A DNA stretch of 13,173 nt from an uncultured Eubacterium sp. (GCA_900544285.1 UQUT01000027.1:1-13173); one strand, 5' to 3'; positions 6,730-13,093 are shown, counted from the stretch's first letter. Translations and numbers: made by a program. Notes: generated by a model from the sequence alone, not told the origin.

Positions 6730-6758
6730 AAAACAGCACCCGCAAGGGTGCTGTTTTT
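6730..6758. terminator. Bidirectional intrinsic terminator between tauE/safE and the GNAT unit
   Basis: AAAACAGCACCC (6730-6741), loop GCAA, GGGTGCTGTTTT (6746-6757), then T. It has A-rich and T-rich flanks, so it can end both the plus-strand marR operon and the convergent minus-strand GNAT unit. Confidence 0.88.
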
Positions 6759-6774
6759 GAGTTTTATGGGTGAA

Positions 6775-6855
6775 TTATAGGGCGGTGAATTTCTTCCCCG
6801 CAAAAAACTCTTTATTCATCGGCATTATTTCCATACTCCGCCACCTTTTCTTCAT
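6775..6855 (-). CDS. Possible 26-residue small ORF downstream of the GNAT gene
   Basis: A minus-strand frame runs from an ATG at 6855 to TAA at 6775, giving a short basic peptide that starts MKKRWRSMEI and ends KKFTAL. It begins 16 nt after the GNAT stop and has GGGGA about 5 nt upstream, so it could be the last cistron of that operon. Several internal ATGs exist and the peptide matches no family I know. Chance is a real alternative: it may just be 3' leader of the terminator. Confidence 0.25.
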   Translation of the reverse strand: MKKRWRSMEIMPMNKEFFAGKKFTAL

Positions 6856-6871
6856 GCTTTCCCCACGCAAT

Positions 6872-7366
6872 TTACAGCTTCCTTACATACATTTCCTCCA
6901 CCGCGCCGAAAGCGGACTGTTTTCTTTCGCTTGCGACAAACCCGCTCGCCTTATAAAACCTTATCGCGCGCACATTCTTCTCAAAAACCCAGAGCATTAT
7001 CCCGGTATATCCGGCGTTTTTGGCGTCGTCAAGCACCTTATCCATCATCATTTGTCCATAGCCTTTGTGCCAGTTATCCCTAAGAGAATGAATGCAGATA
7101 AGCTCCGCAAATCCCGCCATATCCTTCTCTCTTGTCTCATCCCACCATGCAATGCAATGAGGCTTTCCGTCGATTTCCAATATGTAACCGTTTCCCTTAT
7201 TCTCATTCATAAGTCTTCTGTACATAGCGGTGACGCGTTCGGTTTCAGTGCATTTTGAGAGCAGCTCCGAAGGAATTATTTTGTCGAAAGCTGCCTTCCA
7301 GCTTTCGGTCTGTATATGGGCAAGATGTTTTTCATCGCCGCGCCCCGCCCGTCTTATATTGACCAT
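6872..7366 (-). CDS. GNAT-family N-acetyltransferase
   Basis: A 164-residue acetyltransferase that would transfer acetyl from acetyl-CoA to an unknown amine. Residues 1-20 form the usual IRRAGRGDE opening strand-helix. Motif A is LRDNWHKGYGQMMM (95-108), with the R/Q-x-x-G-x-G CoA loop in the form HKGYGQ. Motif B holds the N-x-x-A-x-x-F-Y signature (131-138) followed by GF. The ATG at 7366 is chosen because AAGGAG lies 10 nt upstream; an in-frame ATG at 7402 would overlap the preceding gene and lacks such a site. It sits 32 nt downstream of the GNAT-YoaP gene and is almost certainly co-transcribed. Confidence 0.92.
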   Translation of the reverse strand: MVNIRRAGRGDEKHLAHIQTESWKAAFDKIIPSELLSKCTETERVTAMYRRLMNENKGNGYILEIDGKPHCIAWWDETREKDMAGFAELICIHSLRDNWHKGYGQMMMDKVLDDAKNAGYTGIMLWVFEKNVRAIRFYKASGFVASERKQSAFGAVEEMYVRKL

Positions 7367-7398
7367 TTTCCCTCTCCTTCCGCAAGTCATTACAAAAG

Positions 7399-8142
7399 TC
7401 ATTTCAAGCCCGCAAGCGTAAGAAATTTCTTATCCGACTGTATCGCATGAGTTACAAATTTCCCGTCGCGGAACAGCGCATAGGTCGTGACGGGAGCAGG
7501 GACGCTTTGCGCCTCTTCCCTGCTTGTTATATGAATGACTTTGAGCGGAATTCCGTTTTCCTTTGCAACTTCCTGCACACGCGGCACCCAGTAATAAGTA
7601 AACGGGCACTGGTCGGTATAATAAAGCACAAAGCCTTCTCCGTCCGCTGCCGGATGCTTTGCGCAGTCCTTGAACTTCGGCGGCTCGGCACCCGGATCAA
7701 GCGGAAGATACATAAGATTTATCCCGCAGTCCGACACGTCGGCGACGGTAAAACCTTTATGCGCCATATATTTCGGGTCGGAAAGGAATTCTCTTTTTCT
7801 GCCCTCGGCGGAAAGAATACAAATGCCCTTTTTGCCCTGCGACTTTGCGTCGCGGATACATTCGGAAAGCAGATCGTTTGAATATCCGTGACCCTTCATT
7901 GCCCCCGCAATCCACAGGCAGTTGATATAAATATACCCCGTGGCGTCAATCGGCACCCATGCATTTTCAGCCGGAACATATTCGATGAAGCACTTGCCGC
8001 GCTCCTCGCTGCGGTAAAAAACGAGCCCGTCGTCAAAGCGATTCTTCATCCATTCCTTTTTTGCAACGCTCTGGCTGCCCGACATGGCGCAGCAGATGTG
8101 TTCTTTGTCAATATTGTCCTTTGTGATTCTTATATAATTCAT
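7399..8142 (-). CDS. GNAT acetyltransferase with C-terminal YoaP domain
   Basis: A 247-residue two-part protein. Residues 1-145 form a GNAT fold with a CoA loop around MKGHGYSNDLL (82-92) and KGFTVADV (129-136). Residues about 150-245 match the YoaP domain, which has a thioredoxin-like look: beta strand FVLYYTDQCPFTYY (171-184, one Cys followed by Pro) and VPAPVTTYALFRDGKF (214-229) with a cis-Pro type turn. YoaP proteins have no firm biochemical function. The start at 8142 is supported by GGGGAAGG about 7 nt upstream; the longer in-frame ATG at 8208 adds 22 Arg-rich residues without a ribosome site. It is first in a two-gene operon, behind a promoter at 8270-8298. Confidence 0.9.
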   Translation of the reverse strand: MNYIRITKDNIDKEHICCAMSGSQSVAKKEWMKNRFDDGLVFYRSEERGKCFIEYVPAENAWVPIDATGYIYINCLWIAGAMKGHGYSNDLLSECIRDAKSQGKKGICILSAEGRKREFLSDPKYMAHKGFTVADVSDCGINLMYLPLDPGAEPPKFKDCAKHPAADGEGFVLYYTDQCPFTYYWVPRVQEVAKENGIPLKVIHITSREEAQSVPAPVTTYALFRDGKFVTHAIQSDKKFLTLAGLK

Positions 8143-8269
8143 TCCGCACCTTCCCCGGTGAGTTCCGAAAGCGCAACGTGCTCTCTCGGATAAATGCCGC
8201 GACGGCAAGTGTCCGCTGCTTCGCGTTTTCCTGTTACGTCACACCGTTTTACAAGTATCGCTTACGTTT

Positions 8270-8298
8270 ATTATAACTTCCTGCCGCGCGGTTGTCAA
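8270..8298 (-). promoter_or_regulatory. Promoter of the GNAT-YoaP operon
   Basis: On the minus strand TTGACA (8298-8293) and TATAAT (8275-8270) have a 17-nt spacer. The leader to the ATG is about 120 nt, long for this window, with small hairpins (TGCCG / CGGCA near 8194-8206) but no riboswitch class I recognise. Confidence 0.88.
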
Positions 8299-8440
8299 TA
8301 AACTTCAAAAGCTATCGGCGAGCAATGTCCGCAAGACGGCAATATGACGCTTTTCAAGGTCGCGTCTCCAAAAACGAACCCGCACTCCCGCATTACTTTT
8401 AAGTTTTTGCCGGTTTCGGTCAAGTGCAAGCCTGCTACCG
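8295..8440 (-). pseudogene. Possible coding remnant upstream of the GNAT-YoaP promoter
   Basis: A minus-strand frame stays open from about 8520 through the terminator hairpin to TGA at 8295-8297. Its last part reads protein-like, for example HLTETGKNLKVMRECGF and then ILPSCGHCSPIAFEVY before the stop. There is no ATG start with a ribosome site, and the stop codon lies inside the -35 box of the next promoter. It may be a decayed gene end or a non-coding intergenic repeat that happens to be open. I cannot assign a family. Confidence 0.25.
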
Positions 8441-8443
8441 CAA

Positions 8444-8476
8444 AAATCCCCCGACCGTTTTGCGGTCGGGGGATTT
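8444..8476 (-). terminator. Intrinsic terminator of the oxidoreductase gene
   Basis: A 14-bp GC-rich stem, AAATCCCCCGACCG / CGGTCGGGGGATTT, with a 5-nt loop. The minus-strand side ends in five T. It lies 60 nt after the oxidoreductase stop. Confidence 0.92.
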
Positions 8477-8535
8477 GATATTCGCGATATATTGCTTGAG
8501 AGTCAACCGCAAAAACGGTCAGACGGAAAATTTAC

Positions 8536-9561
8536 TCAGCAATAAAATTCCATCGGATATGTCAGGTACTCGTTGGGATCAAGCTGATCAGCTGTAACGT
8601 AGCCGGCGGGAGCATTGATAAGACCGGGCAGTCTGTTGACAACCGTAGCACAGGTATGCTCTACCGTTGCGGGCTTGACAACATGAAACTCTGTATCGGG
8701 CTCGCCCGTTATCTTCCAGTCGCACATATCGCCGTCATCGGGACCGTAAACCTTGCCGATTGTCTCTTCTTCGATCGTAATGCCCTGCATTGTTTCGATA
8801 GTAACGACAGCGGACATACCGATGCAACGCCCCGCCTTGATTGTCTTGCCGAGCGTGGATGACTCGATGTCGTGATCTATAATGCACGGAACGTGTTTCT
8901 GTGTGATGGATTTGATTGTCAGTCCGAGCTTGTTTGCCAGAGCTTCGCTTGCGTTCCATGCATAGGAGGGCTCAAAGGAATCGGGATGAGCGATCTGCTG
9001 TTCGAATTCTTCTTTTGTCAGGTCGCAACCGTGAGCCTTGGCAAGCGCCAGACCGTATTCATCGACGTTATAGCTGTAAGCGCCTTTGATCTTTGTGATC
9101 TTGTGGCAGCCGCCAGCAACAAGCGCCACCATATTGATCCAGAAAATATCCTGCATGCCGCTGCCGGTGATAGTGCAACCGGTCTCTTTGGCTATGGAGT
9201 CAAGACGGTTGATCTGCGCCGCCGAAGTTGTCCAGGGATAGATAGCTTCTTCGCATGTGGTGATAACGTTGATACCACGCGCCACGCATTTTTCAACGTG
9301 CTCATAGATGTCGCCGATAAAGCTGAACAACGTTACGATAGCAACATCGGCATCGCATTCATCAAGCACTTTGTCCGCATCGTTTGAAATGATGACGCCC
9401 GTTTTCAGGCCGAGCCCCGCAAAATCGCCGACATCCTGACCGACAACAGCCGGATTGACATCAATAGCACCGACGATCTGTGCGCCGTGCTCGTACAGAT
9501 ACCGAAGAATGTACTTGCTCATCTTGCCGCAACCGTACTGTACAACTTTGATTTTTTCCAT
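8536..9561 (-). CDS. NAD(P)-dependent amine-dehydrogenase family protein (2,4-diaminopentanoate dehydrogenase / DapB-like)
   Basis: A 341-residue soluble oxidoreductase with an N-terminal Rossmann fold (IKVVQYGCGKMSKYIL, residues 4-19) and a C-terminal domain like those of dihydrodipicolinate reductase and 2,4-diaminopentanoate dehydrogenase. Length (about 340) fits the latter family, which deaminates a diamino acid in clostridial ornithine fermentation. However, no ornithine genes (oraSE, ortAB) are nearby, so the substrate is open. The dinucleotide loop reads GCGKMS where GxGxMG is usual. The start has an excellent AAGGAGG 8 nt upstream. The gene follows merR on the same strand but has its own MerR-type promoter, so it is probably induced by the ligand of that regulator. 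Confidence 0.82.
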   Translation of the reverse strand: MEKIKVVQYGCGKMSKYILRYLYEHGAQIVGAIDVNPAVVGQDVGDFAGLGLKTGVIISNDADKVLDECDADVAIVTLFSFIGDIYEHVEKCVARGINVITTCEEAIYPWTTSAAQINRLDSIAKETGCTITGSGMQDIFWINMVALVAGGCHKITKIKGAYSYNVDEYGLALAKAHGCDLTKEEFEQQIAHPDSFEPSYAWNASEALANKLGLTIKSITQKHVPCIIDHDIESSTLGKTIKAGRCIGMSAVVTIETMQGITIEEETIGKVYGPDDGDMCDWKITGEPDTEFHVVKPATVEHTCATVVNRLPGLINAPAGYVTADQLDPNEYLTYPMEFYC

Positions 9562-9628
9562 GTGAAATTCCTCCTTGAAAATTTATATACAGCGGAATAA
9601 AAGCCCTGCTCCTCCGCTCTTTTACTTC

Positions 9629-9659
9629 ATTATACACTCTCATGTCGGATGAGAGTCAA
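9629..9659 (-). promoter_or_regulatory. MerR-type promoter with 19-bp spacer and dyad operator, oxidoreductase gene
   Basis: On the minus strand TTGACT (9659-9654) and TATAAT (9634-9629) are 19 bp apart, 2 bp longer than all the other promoters here. The spacer is filled by a perfect inverted repeat at 9636-9656: ACTCTCAT-N5-ATGAGAGT. MerR-family activators bind such dyads and twist over-long spacers to allow initiation. The divergent 5' leader also has a small AGCGGA / TCCGCT hairpin (9591-9618). Confidence 0.88.
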
Positions 9660-9682
9660 TATGATTTTCAAAAAATTCACAA

Positions 9683-10531
9683 TTATTGTTCGCCGAATGT
9701 CACCGGCACCTGCAAACGCAGAAACATGTTCCGTCGGTTACTGTCAAAGACGTTGAATTCCGTCAGCACCTCGCAGATATAGTCGCCGCTGATATGCCAG
9801 CCGTTACGTCGGCAGGCTTCGAGAAGCCGTTCGGCATAGCAGACCTCGTCGTCATAACGGTCGAGATAGATACAGGCGTACATACCGCTGTCCAGCACCG
9901 TCGCATCGCGGAAATGCTCCATGTCGCGGTAGTCGAGAAAAATAAAGACGTCTTTGGCTTCAAACCGACCCGCAAGGAAATTTTCTTTCGTAATGCTCGT
10001 GCCCGTCGCATAGGAATGTATATGCGATAAGCCGCGTCCCATCAGTGCCCGCCGCAGATGCATCAGCTCCCGTTCATAGGCATAAATATCCGTGTCATAG
10101 AAGTTATTACGGCACGGCAAGCCCCAAAGATAGCGGCGATCAATATATTCCAGCGAAATTGTTCCCTTCACAGGCGACTTGCGATACCGTTCCACACTGG
10201 CAATCGCCCTTTCAACGGCATTATGGCGGGCTTTCAGTTCCCGCATCTGGCTATGAATCTGTTCGTTTTTGCGTATCAGTATCGTCTCGATCAGCGTGAT
10301 GTCTTCCTTTTTCAGCACATCGGCAATCTCCGCCAGACTCATTCCCAGCTCCTTCATATAGGCAATCATGTCCAGGCGGGCATTCTGCGCCATATCGTAA
10401 TAACGGTAGCCGCTTTCGGGATCCTTATAACGCGGATGCAAGAGACCCAGCTCGTCATAAAGGCGCAATGTTGCAACGGTCAGATTGTTCATTTCCGCCA
10501 TTTTCCCGATTGATATCAATTCGTTCTGCAT
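9683..10531 (-). CDS. MerR-family regulator, BmrR-like with effector-binding domain
   Basis: A 282-residue transcription factor. Residues 5-75 are a MerR winged helix (ISIGKMAEMNNLTVATLRLY, then GYRYYD and the ELGMSLAEI helix), residues about 80-118 a dimerisation coiled coil, and about 125-280 a GyrI-like effector-binding domain as in BmrR (beta-rich, with acidic FLDYRDMEHF and IYLDRYDDEV stretches). It lacks the cysteine pattern of metal-sensing MerR proteins, so an organic or cationic ligand is expected. GGAGGT lies about 8 nt upstream of the ATG. Its target is inferred to be the downstream oxidoreductase gene and itself, from matching operators at 9636-9656 and 10549-10569. Confidence 0.93.
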   Translation of the reverse strand: MQNELISIGKMAEMNNLTVATLRLYDELGLLHPRYKDPESGYRYYDMAQNARLDMIAYMKELGMSLAEIADVLKKEDITLIETILIRKNEQIHSQMRELKARHNAVERAIASVERYRKSPVKGTISLEYIDRRYLWGLPCRNNFYDTDIYAYERELMHLRRALMGRGLSHIHSYATGTSITKENFLAGRFEAKDVFIFLDYRDMEHFRDATVLDSGMYACIYLDRYDDEVCYAERLLEACRRNGWHISGDYICEVLTEFNVFDSNRRNMFLRLQVPVTFGEQ

Positions 10532-10548
10532 ATGTTTTACCTCCGAAA

Positions 10549-10595
10549 ACTCTCATCTTAATATAGAGTTTAACAGAGCGACTGCGGTTTGTCAA
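10549..10595 (-). promoter_or_regulatory. merR promoter with overlapping operator
   Basis: On the minus strand TTGACA (10595-10590), a normal 17-nt spacer, then TAAACT (10572-10567). An imperfect copy of the oxidoreductase operator lies at 10549-10569, reading ACTCTATA-N5-ATGAGAGT: the right half is identical in all eight bases, the left half in the first five. It overlaps the -10 and start site, the position expected for autorepression. Confidence 0.8.
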
Positions 10596-10690
10596 GCCCG
10601 CTTTCCGGCATGACGAAGAGATGACCGTCATCACATTTATGATTTTACCCACTTTCGGGCGGTTGCAAGCAGGTAAAAACAAAAAATCAA

Positions 10691-10719
10691 AAAAACACCG
10701 CCCCGGGGATGGTGTTTTT
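10691..10719 (-). terminator. Intrinsic terminator, probably of the decayed 4Fe-4S gene
   Basis: AAAAACACC (10691-10699) pairs with GGTGTTTTT (10711-10719), with an inner CCCC / GGGG. The minus-strand side continues into a long T-rich run. It lies 48 nt past the stop of the remnant at 10767. 10596-10690 holds only a GATGA / TCATC dyad around 10620-10632. Confidence 0.85.
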
Positions 10720-10766
10720 GCTTGCGACGTCGGAAAAGATATCGGTTGCTTATATGCAATGATGTT

Positions 10767-10928
10767 TCAGTCAAGTATTCTTCCGTCCGTGGAAACGGTT
10801 ACGACCTGCCACTGGATAAACTTCCCGCTCCGCTGTAATGCGGTTTTCGCCGATTGTTCAAGTCCTCCGCGGCACGGGACTCCCATGCGCACAACGGTCA
10901 CGCCTCTGATATCATTGTTACGGATGAT
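10767..10928 (-). pseudogene. C-terminal remnant of a 4Fe-4S binding protein
   Basis: This minus-strand frame of 53 codons plus TGA gives IIRNNDIRGVTVVRMGVPC, then RGGLEQSAKTALQRSGKFI, then QWQVVTVSTDGRILD. It closely resembles the C-terminus of clostridial ferredoxin-like proteins, where I recall NDIKSVTVVRMEVPCCGG and a final VVTISTDGxILD. The frame is broken by an in-frame TAA at 10929-10931 just upstream, no start codon or cysteine-rich 4Fe-4S region is present, and the usual second Cys of PCCGG is Arg here. A protein-like reading (ESGSEKIIECKKAISDL) continues above the TAA to about 10990 but I cannot place it. Its own terminator survives at 10691-10719. This identification is from memory of the family, not a search. 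Confidence 0.65.
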
Positions 10929-10993
10929 TTAAAGGTCGGATATTGCCTTTTTGCATTCAATGATTTTTTCAGAACCGGATTCCCCTGCGCTCA

Positions 10994-11032
10994 CAAAACA
11001 AAAAACAGCCCGATGGGCTGTTTTTTGTTTTG
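10994..11032. terminator. Long bidirectional intrinsic terminator of the MATE gene
   Basis: Perfect 18-bp arms (10994-11011 and 11015-11032) around loop GAT, GC-rich at the loop end (CAGCCC / GGGCTG) and A/T-rich outside. It lies 40 nt after the MATE stop on the minus strand. Confidence 0.9.
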
Positions 11033-11072
11033 TTTGTCATACCGAAGAAGTCTTCGGCAGACGTTTTTCGCG

Positions 11073-12485
11073 CTATTGTTTTGAGTACTCTATGTTATAG
11101 TTGTCGAAAAACTGAAGCCTGTTCAGCTTTTTATAGTTGATAGTAAAGCATATAATCTCCGCAATCGCCGTGATAGTCCATGAGAAAATATACAGCAGGT
11201 ACAGCGACGGGATTGTATGGAAATGGGCAAATACCGTGTATATCCACACCACGCGAAATACGCATGAGCCCATAATAACAATGACGGTCGGCGCAAAGCT
11301 CTTGCCGATACCACGGCATGCGGCAATCGTGCAGTCCATGAAAGCACTGACGGCATATGAAAAGCACATTATCTTTGTCCGCTGAAGACCCGCTTCAATA
11401 ACCGCTTCGTCATTGGCAAACAGAGACAGAAACTCTCTGCCGAACAGATATAAGGCGCCGCCGAGCACCGCGCCGACAACGAAGGAATAGACGATACCGA
11501 TAAAATAACTTTTCAGTACGCGCTCCCGTTTGCCGGCGCCCAGATTCTGCCCCATGAAGGTTGAGCAGGCGGTATAGAACGCCGCCATGACATTATAGAT
11601 AATGGAATCGGCATTGGCAGCCGCTGAATTTCCCTCAACCATAACGGAATCAAATGAGTTGACCGCCCCTTGTATAAAGAGATTGGCAACAGCAAAAATA
11701 GCATTCTGAAGTCCCGCCGGAATACCGAGTCCGAGAATACGTTTGCTCTCGATTTTATCAAGCCCGCCCTTGAGATCGCGGATATGGAAAGTACAGTCAT
11801 CACCCTGCCGCGCCATGTGCATAAGGATGAGAGCCGCAGAGACGTACTGCGTAATTATACTGGCAAGCGCGACGCCGTCCTCCGCCATATGGCAGAATAT
11901 AACGAAAAACAGATTTAATATAACGTTCAGAATACCCGCAATCATGAGATATGCAAGCGGGCGCTTCGTATCACCGTTTGCGCTGAGCACACCGTTGCCG
12001 AAGTTGAAAATTCCGAGAGCCGGCATACCGAGCGCATAAATGCGGAAATAAAGCACGGCACCCTCGATAAGGTCATCCTTTGTGCCGAGAAGCTCCAGCA
12101 TAAACCGCGCGGAAAGCAGACAAAGCGCCGTTATGATACAACCCGTCGCAAGGCATATCACAAATGATGTGCGGATGGATGCAGAGGTGCGAGCCTTGTC
12201 CTTCGCGCCGAGATGATGCGCAACCTGAACGTTGACGGCACTTCCCATTCCGATCAGAAAGCCCGTGAAAAGAGATACAAGAATCGTAGTTGAGCCGACC
12301 GCGCCCAAGGCTTCTTTGCTTGAGAACTTGCCGACGACCGCCACGTCCGCCATATTGAAAAGCACCTGCAAAAGCTGAGACAGCATAAGCGGAATGCTGA
12401 AAAGAAGCATATTCTTCCAGAGAGAGCCCTGCGTCATCTGAATTTCACCGCGCTTTTCCGTGGCTCGAGAAGAACGATTTGCCAT
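11073..12485 (-). CDS. MATE-family multidrug/sodium antiporter
   Basis: A 470-residue inner-membrane protein with 12 predicted helices, length normal for MATE (about 450). Family marks include QGSLWKNMLLFSIPLMLSQL (helix 1 entry, about 18-37), FNMADVAVVGKFSSKEALGA (about 42-61) and the equivalent second-half motif around FMGQNLGAGKRERV. These transporters use Na+ or H+ gradients to expel cationic drugs and metabolites; the clostridial type is related to NorM/DinF lines. The start at 12485 is supported by CGGAGGA about 9 nt upstream; the in-frame ATG at 12623 lies upstream of the promoter and is rejected. It is monocistronic, with a promoter at 12553-12581 and an SD-containing hairpin in its leader. 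Confidence 0.95.
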   Translation of the reverse strand: MANRSSRATEKRGEIQMTQGSLWKNMLLFSIPLMLSQLLQVLFNMADVAVVGKFSSKEALGAVGSTTILVSLFTGFLIGMGSAVNVQVAHHLGAKDKARTSASIRTSFVICLATGCIITALCLLSARFMLELLGTKDDLIEGAVLYFRIYALGMPALGIFNFGNGVLSANGDTKRPLAYLMIAGILNVILNLFFVIFCHMAEDGVALASIITQYVSAALILMHMARQGDDCTFHIRDLKGGLDKIESKRILGLGIPAGLQNAIFAVANLFIQGAVNSFDSVMVEGNSAAANADSIIYNVMAAFYTACSTFMGQNLGAGKRERVLKSYFIGIVYSFVVGAVLGGALYLFGREFLSLFANDEAVIEAGLQRTKIMCFSYAVSAFMDCTIAACRGIGKSFAPTVIVIMGSCVFRVVWIYTVFAHFHTIPSLYLLYIFSWTITAIAEIICFTINYKKLNRLQFFDNYNIEYSKQ

Positions 12486-12488
12486 GTT

Positions 12489-12514
12489 GGAATTCCTCCG
12501 AAAATATGAATTCC
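12489..12514 (-). promoter_or_regulatory. Leader hairpin holding the MATE ribosome site in its loop
   Basis: GGAATTC (12514-12508 on minus) pairs with GAATTCC (12495-12489), a 7-bp stem with a 12-nt loop that contains CGGAG of the Shine-Dalgarno. An adjoining CCGC-GAAT-GCGG hairpin (12513-12524) overlaps by two bases, so the two may compete. This suggests, but does not show, translational control. Confidence 0.45.
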
Positions 12515-12552
12515 GCATTCGCGGATATTGTCGATAAAGACGCACAAGCCCT

Positions 12553-12581
12553 ATTATATTACAGCGCGCACGGATTTTCAA
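12553..12581 (-). promoter_or_regulatory. Promoter of the MATE gene
   Basis: On the minus strand TTGAAA (12581-12576) and TATAAT (12558-12553), 17-nt spacer, about 68 nt before the start codon. Confidence 0.85.
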
Positions 12582-12659
12582 TAGGTAGTTATATTTTCTC
12601 ACACAGACACAAATCAAGGACAACCGCCGTCATTTAATTTGTAAAAATTGACCGCTTTT

Positions 12660-12875
12660 GCGCAGTCGCAAATGCGTCTGTGACGGTGATGGCAAACTGA
12701 CAAAAAGGTTACCGCCACTGCCCAGACCGCCTGTTACGGGACAGACGACAACACCATCGTCAAATCCTCCGCCACCACTCAGCTTGTCAGCCGGATTATC
12801 CTCTCGGATGGTCATGAGATTTTGTGCGACTATGATGAAGAAGAAAGAATTATCAAGGTCAATGTATGGAAATAG
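12660..12875 (+). pseudogene. Possible frameshifted gene remnant between MATE and tRNA-Leu
   Basis: Plus-strand debris: one frame reads CVCDGDGKLTK (about 12673-12705). The next frame, open from 12690 to TAG at 12873-12875, continues KVTATAQTACYGTDDN and ends ILCDYDEEERIIKVNVWK. Adding one A to the five-A run at about 12701 would join them. No start codon with a ribosome site is present. I do not recognise a family. A weak hairpin AGCTCC / GGAGCT (12874-12904) before an AT-rich tail could be its old terminator. A minus-strand frame at 12630-12986 is the main alternative but is low complexity. Confidence 0.3.
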
Positions 12876-12951
12876 CTCCTCACATCTTACCCCCCTTCGG
12901 AGCTTATTTATTTGAACGCGAAAAATGTCGGCAAATATTTGAAAAAATTTA

Positions 12952-12980
12952 TTGACAAACGTGCTTTTTTGTGATATCAT
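12952..12980 (+). promoter_or_regulatory. Promoter of the tRNA-Leu/tRNA-fMet unit
   Basis: TTGACA (12952-12957) and TATCAT (12975-12980) with a 17-nt spacer, 24 nt before the mature tRNA-Leu. The two tRNAs that follow have a 7-nt gap, so they share this promoter. Confidence 0.85.
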
Positions 12981-13004
12981 AATCAAGCAGGTAGCGGAAA
13001 ACGT

Positions 13005-13093
13005 GCCGGAATGGCGGAATTGGCAGACGCCCGGGACTTAAAATCCCGTGAGGTTCACCCCTCGTACCGGTTCGACCCCGGCTTCCGGCACCA
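13005..13093 (+). tRNA. tRNA-Leu (anticodon TAA)
   Basis: An 89-nt class II tRNA with a long variable arm. Acceptor GCCGGAA (13005-13011) pairs with TTCCGGC (13083-13089), then A and an encoded CCA. Anticodon arm CGGGA / TCCCG, loop CTTAAAA, anticodon TAA at 13039-13041, reading UUA and UUG. With tRNA-Leu(TAG) at 127 this gives two leucine isoacceptors in the window. Confidence 0.97.

Noticed and set aside
5907..6803. 298-codon minus-strand open frame opposite the tauE/safE gene
   Set aside because: Antisense shadow of a clear TSUP membrane protein. The translation is Cys-, His- and Asp-rich without domains, and there is no ribosome site.
8143..8208. 22-residue Arg-rich extension of the GNAT-YoaP protein
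   Set aside because: No ribosome site before 8208, while GGGGAAGG precedes the ATG at 8142.
9461..9643. Short minus-strand frame overlapping the oxidoreductase start region
   Set aside because: It crosses the promoter, leader and 5' end of the oxidoreductase gene in another frame, with no domain.
12486..12623. 46-residue N-terminal extension of the MATE protein
   Set aside because: It would begin upstream of the TTGAAA-17-TATAAT promoter, and the residues are not MATE-like. The ATG at 12485 has a good ribosome site.
12630..12986. 118-codon minus-strand frame next to tRNA-Leu
   Set aside because: It starts inside the tRNA promoter, has Gly- and Ser-rich low-complexity sequence, and has no ribosome site. 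The plus-strand remnant reads better.
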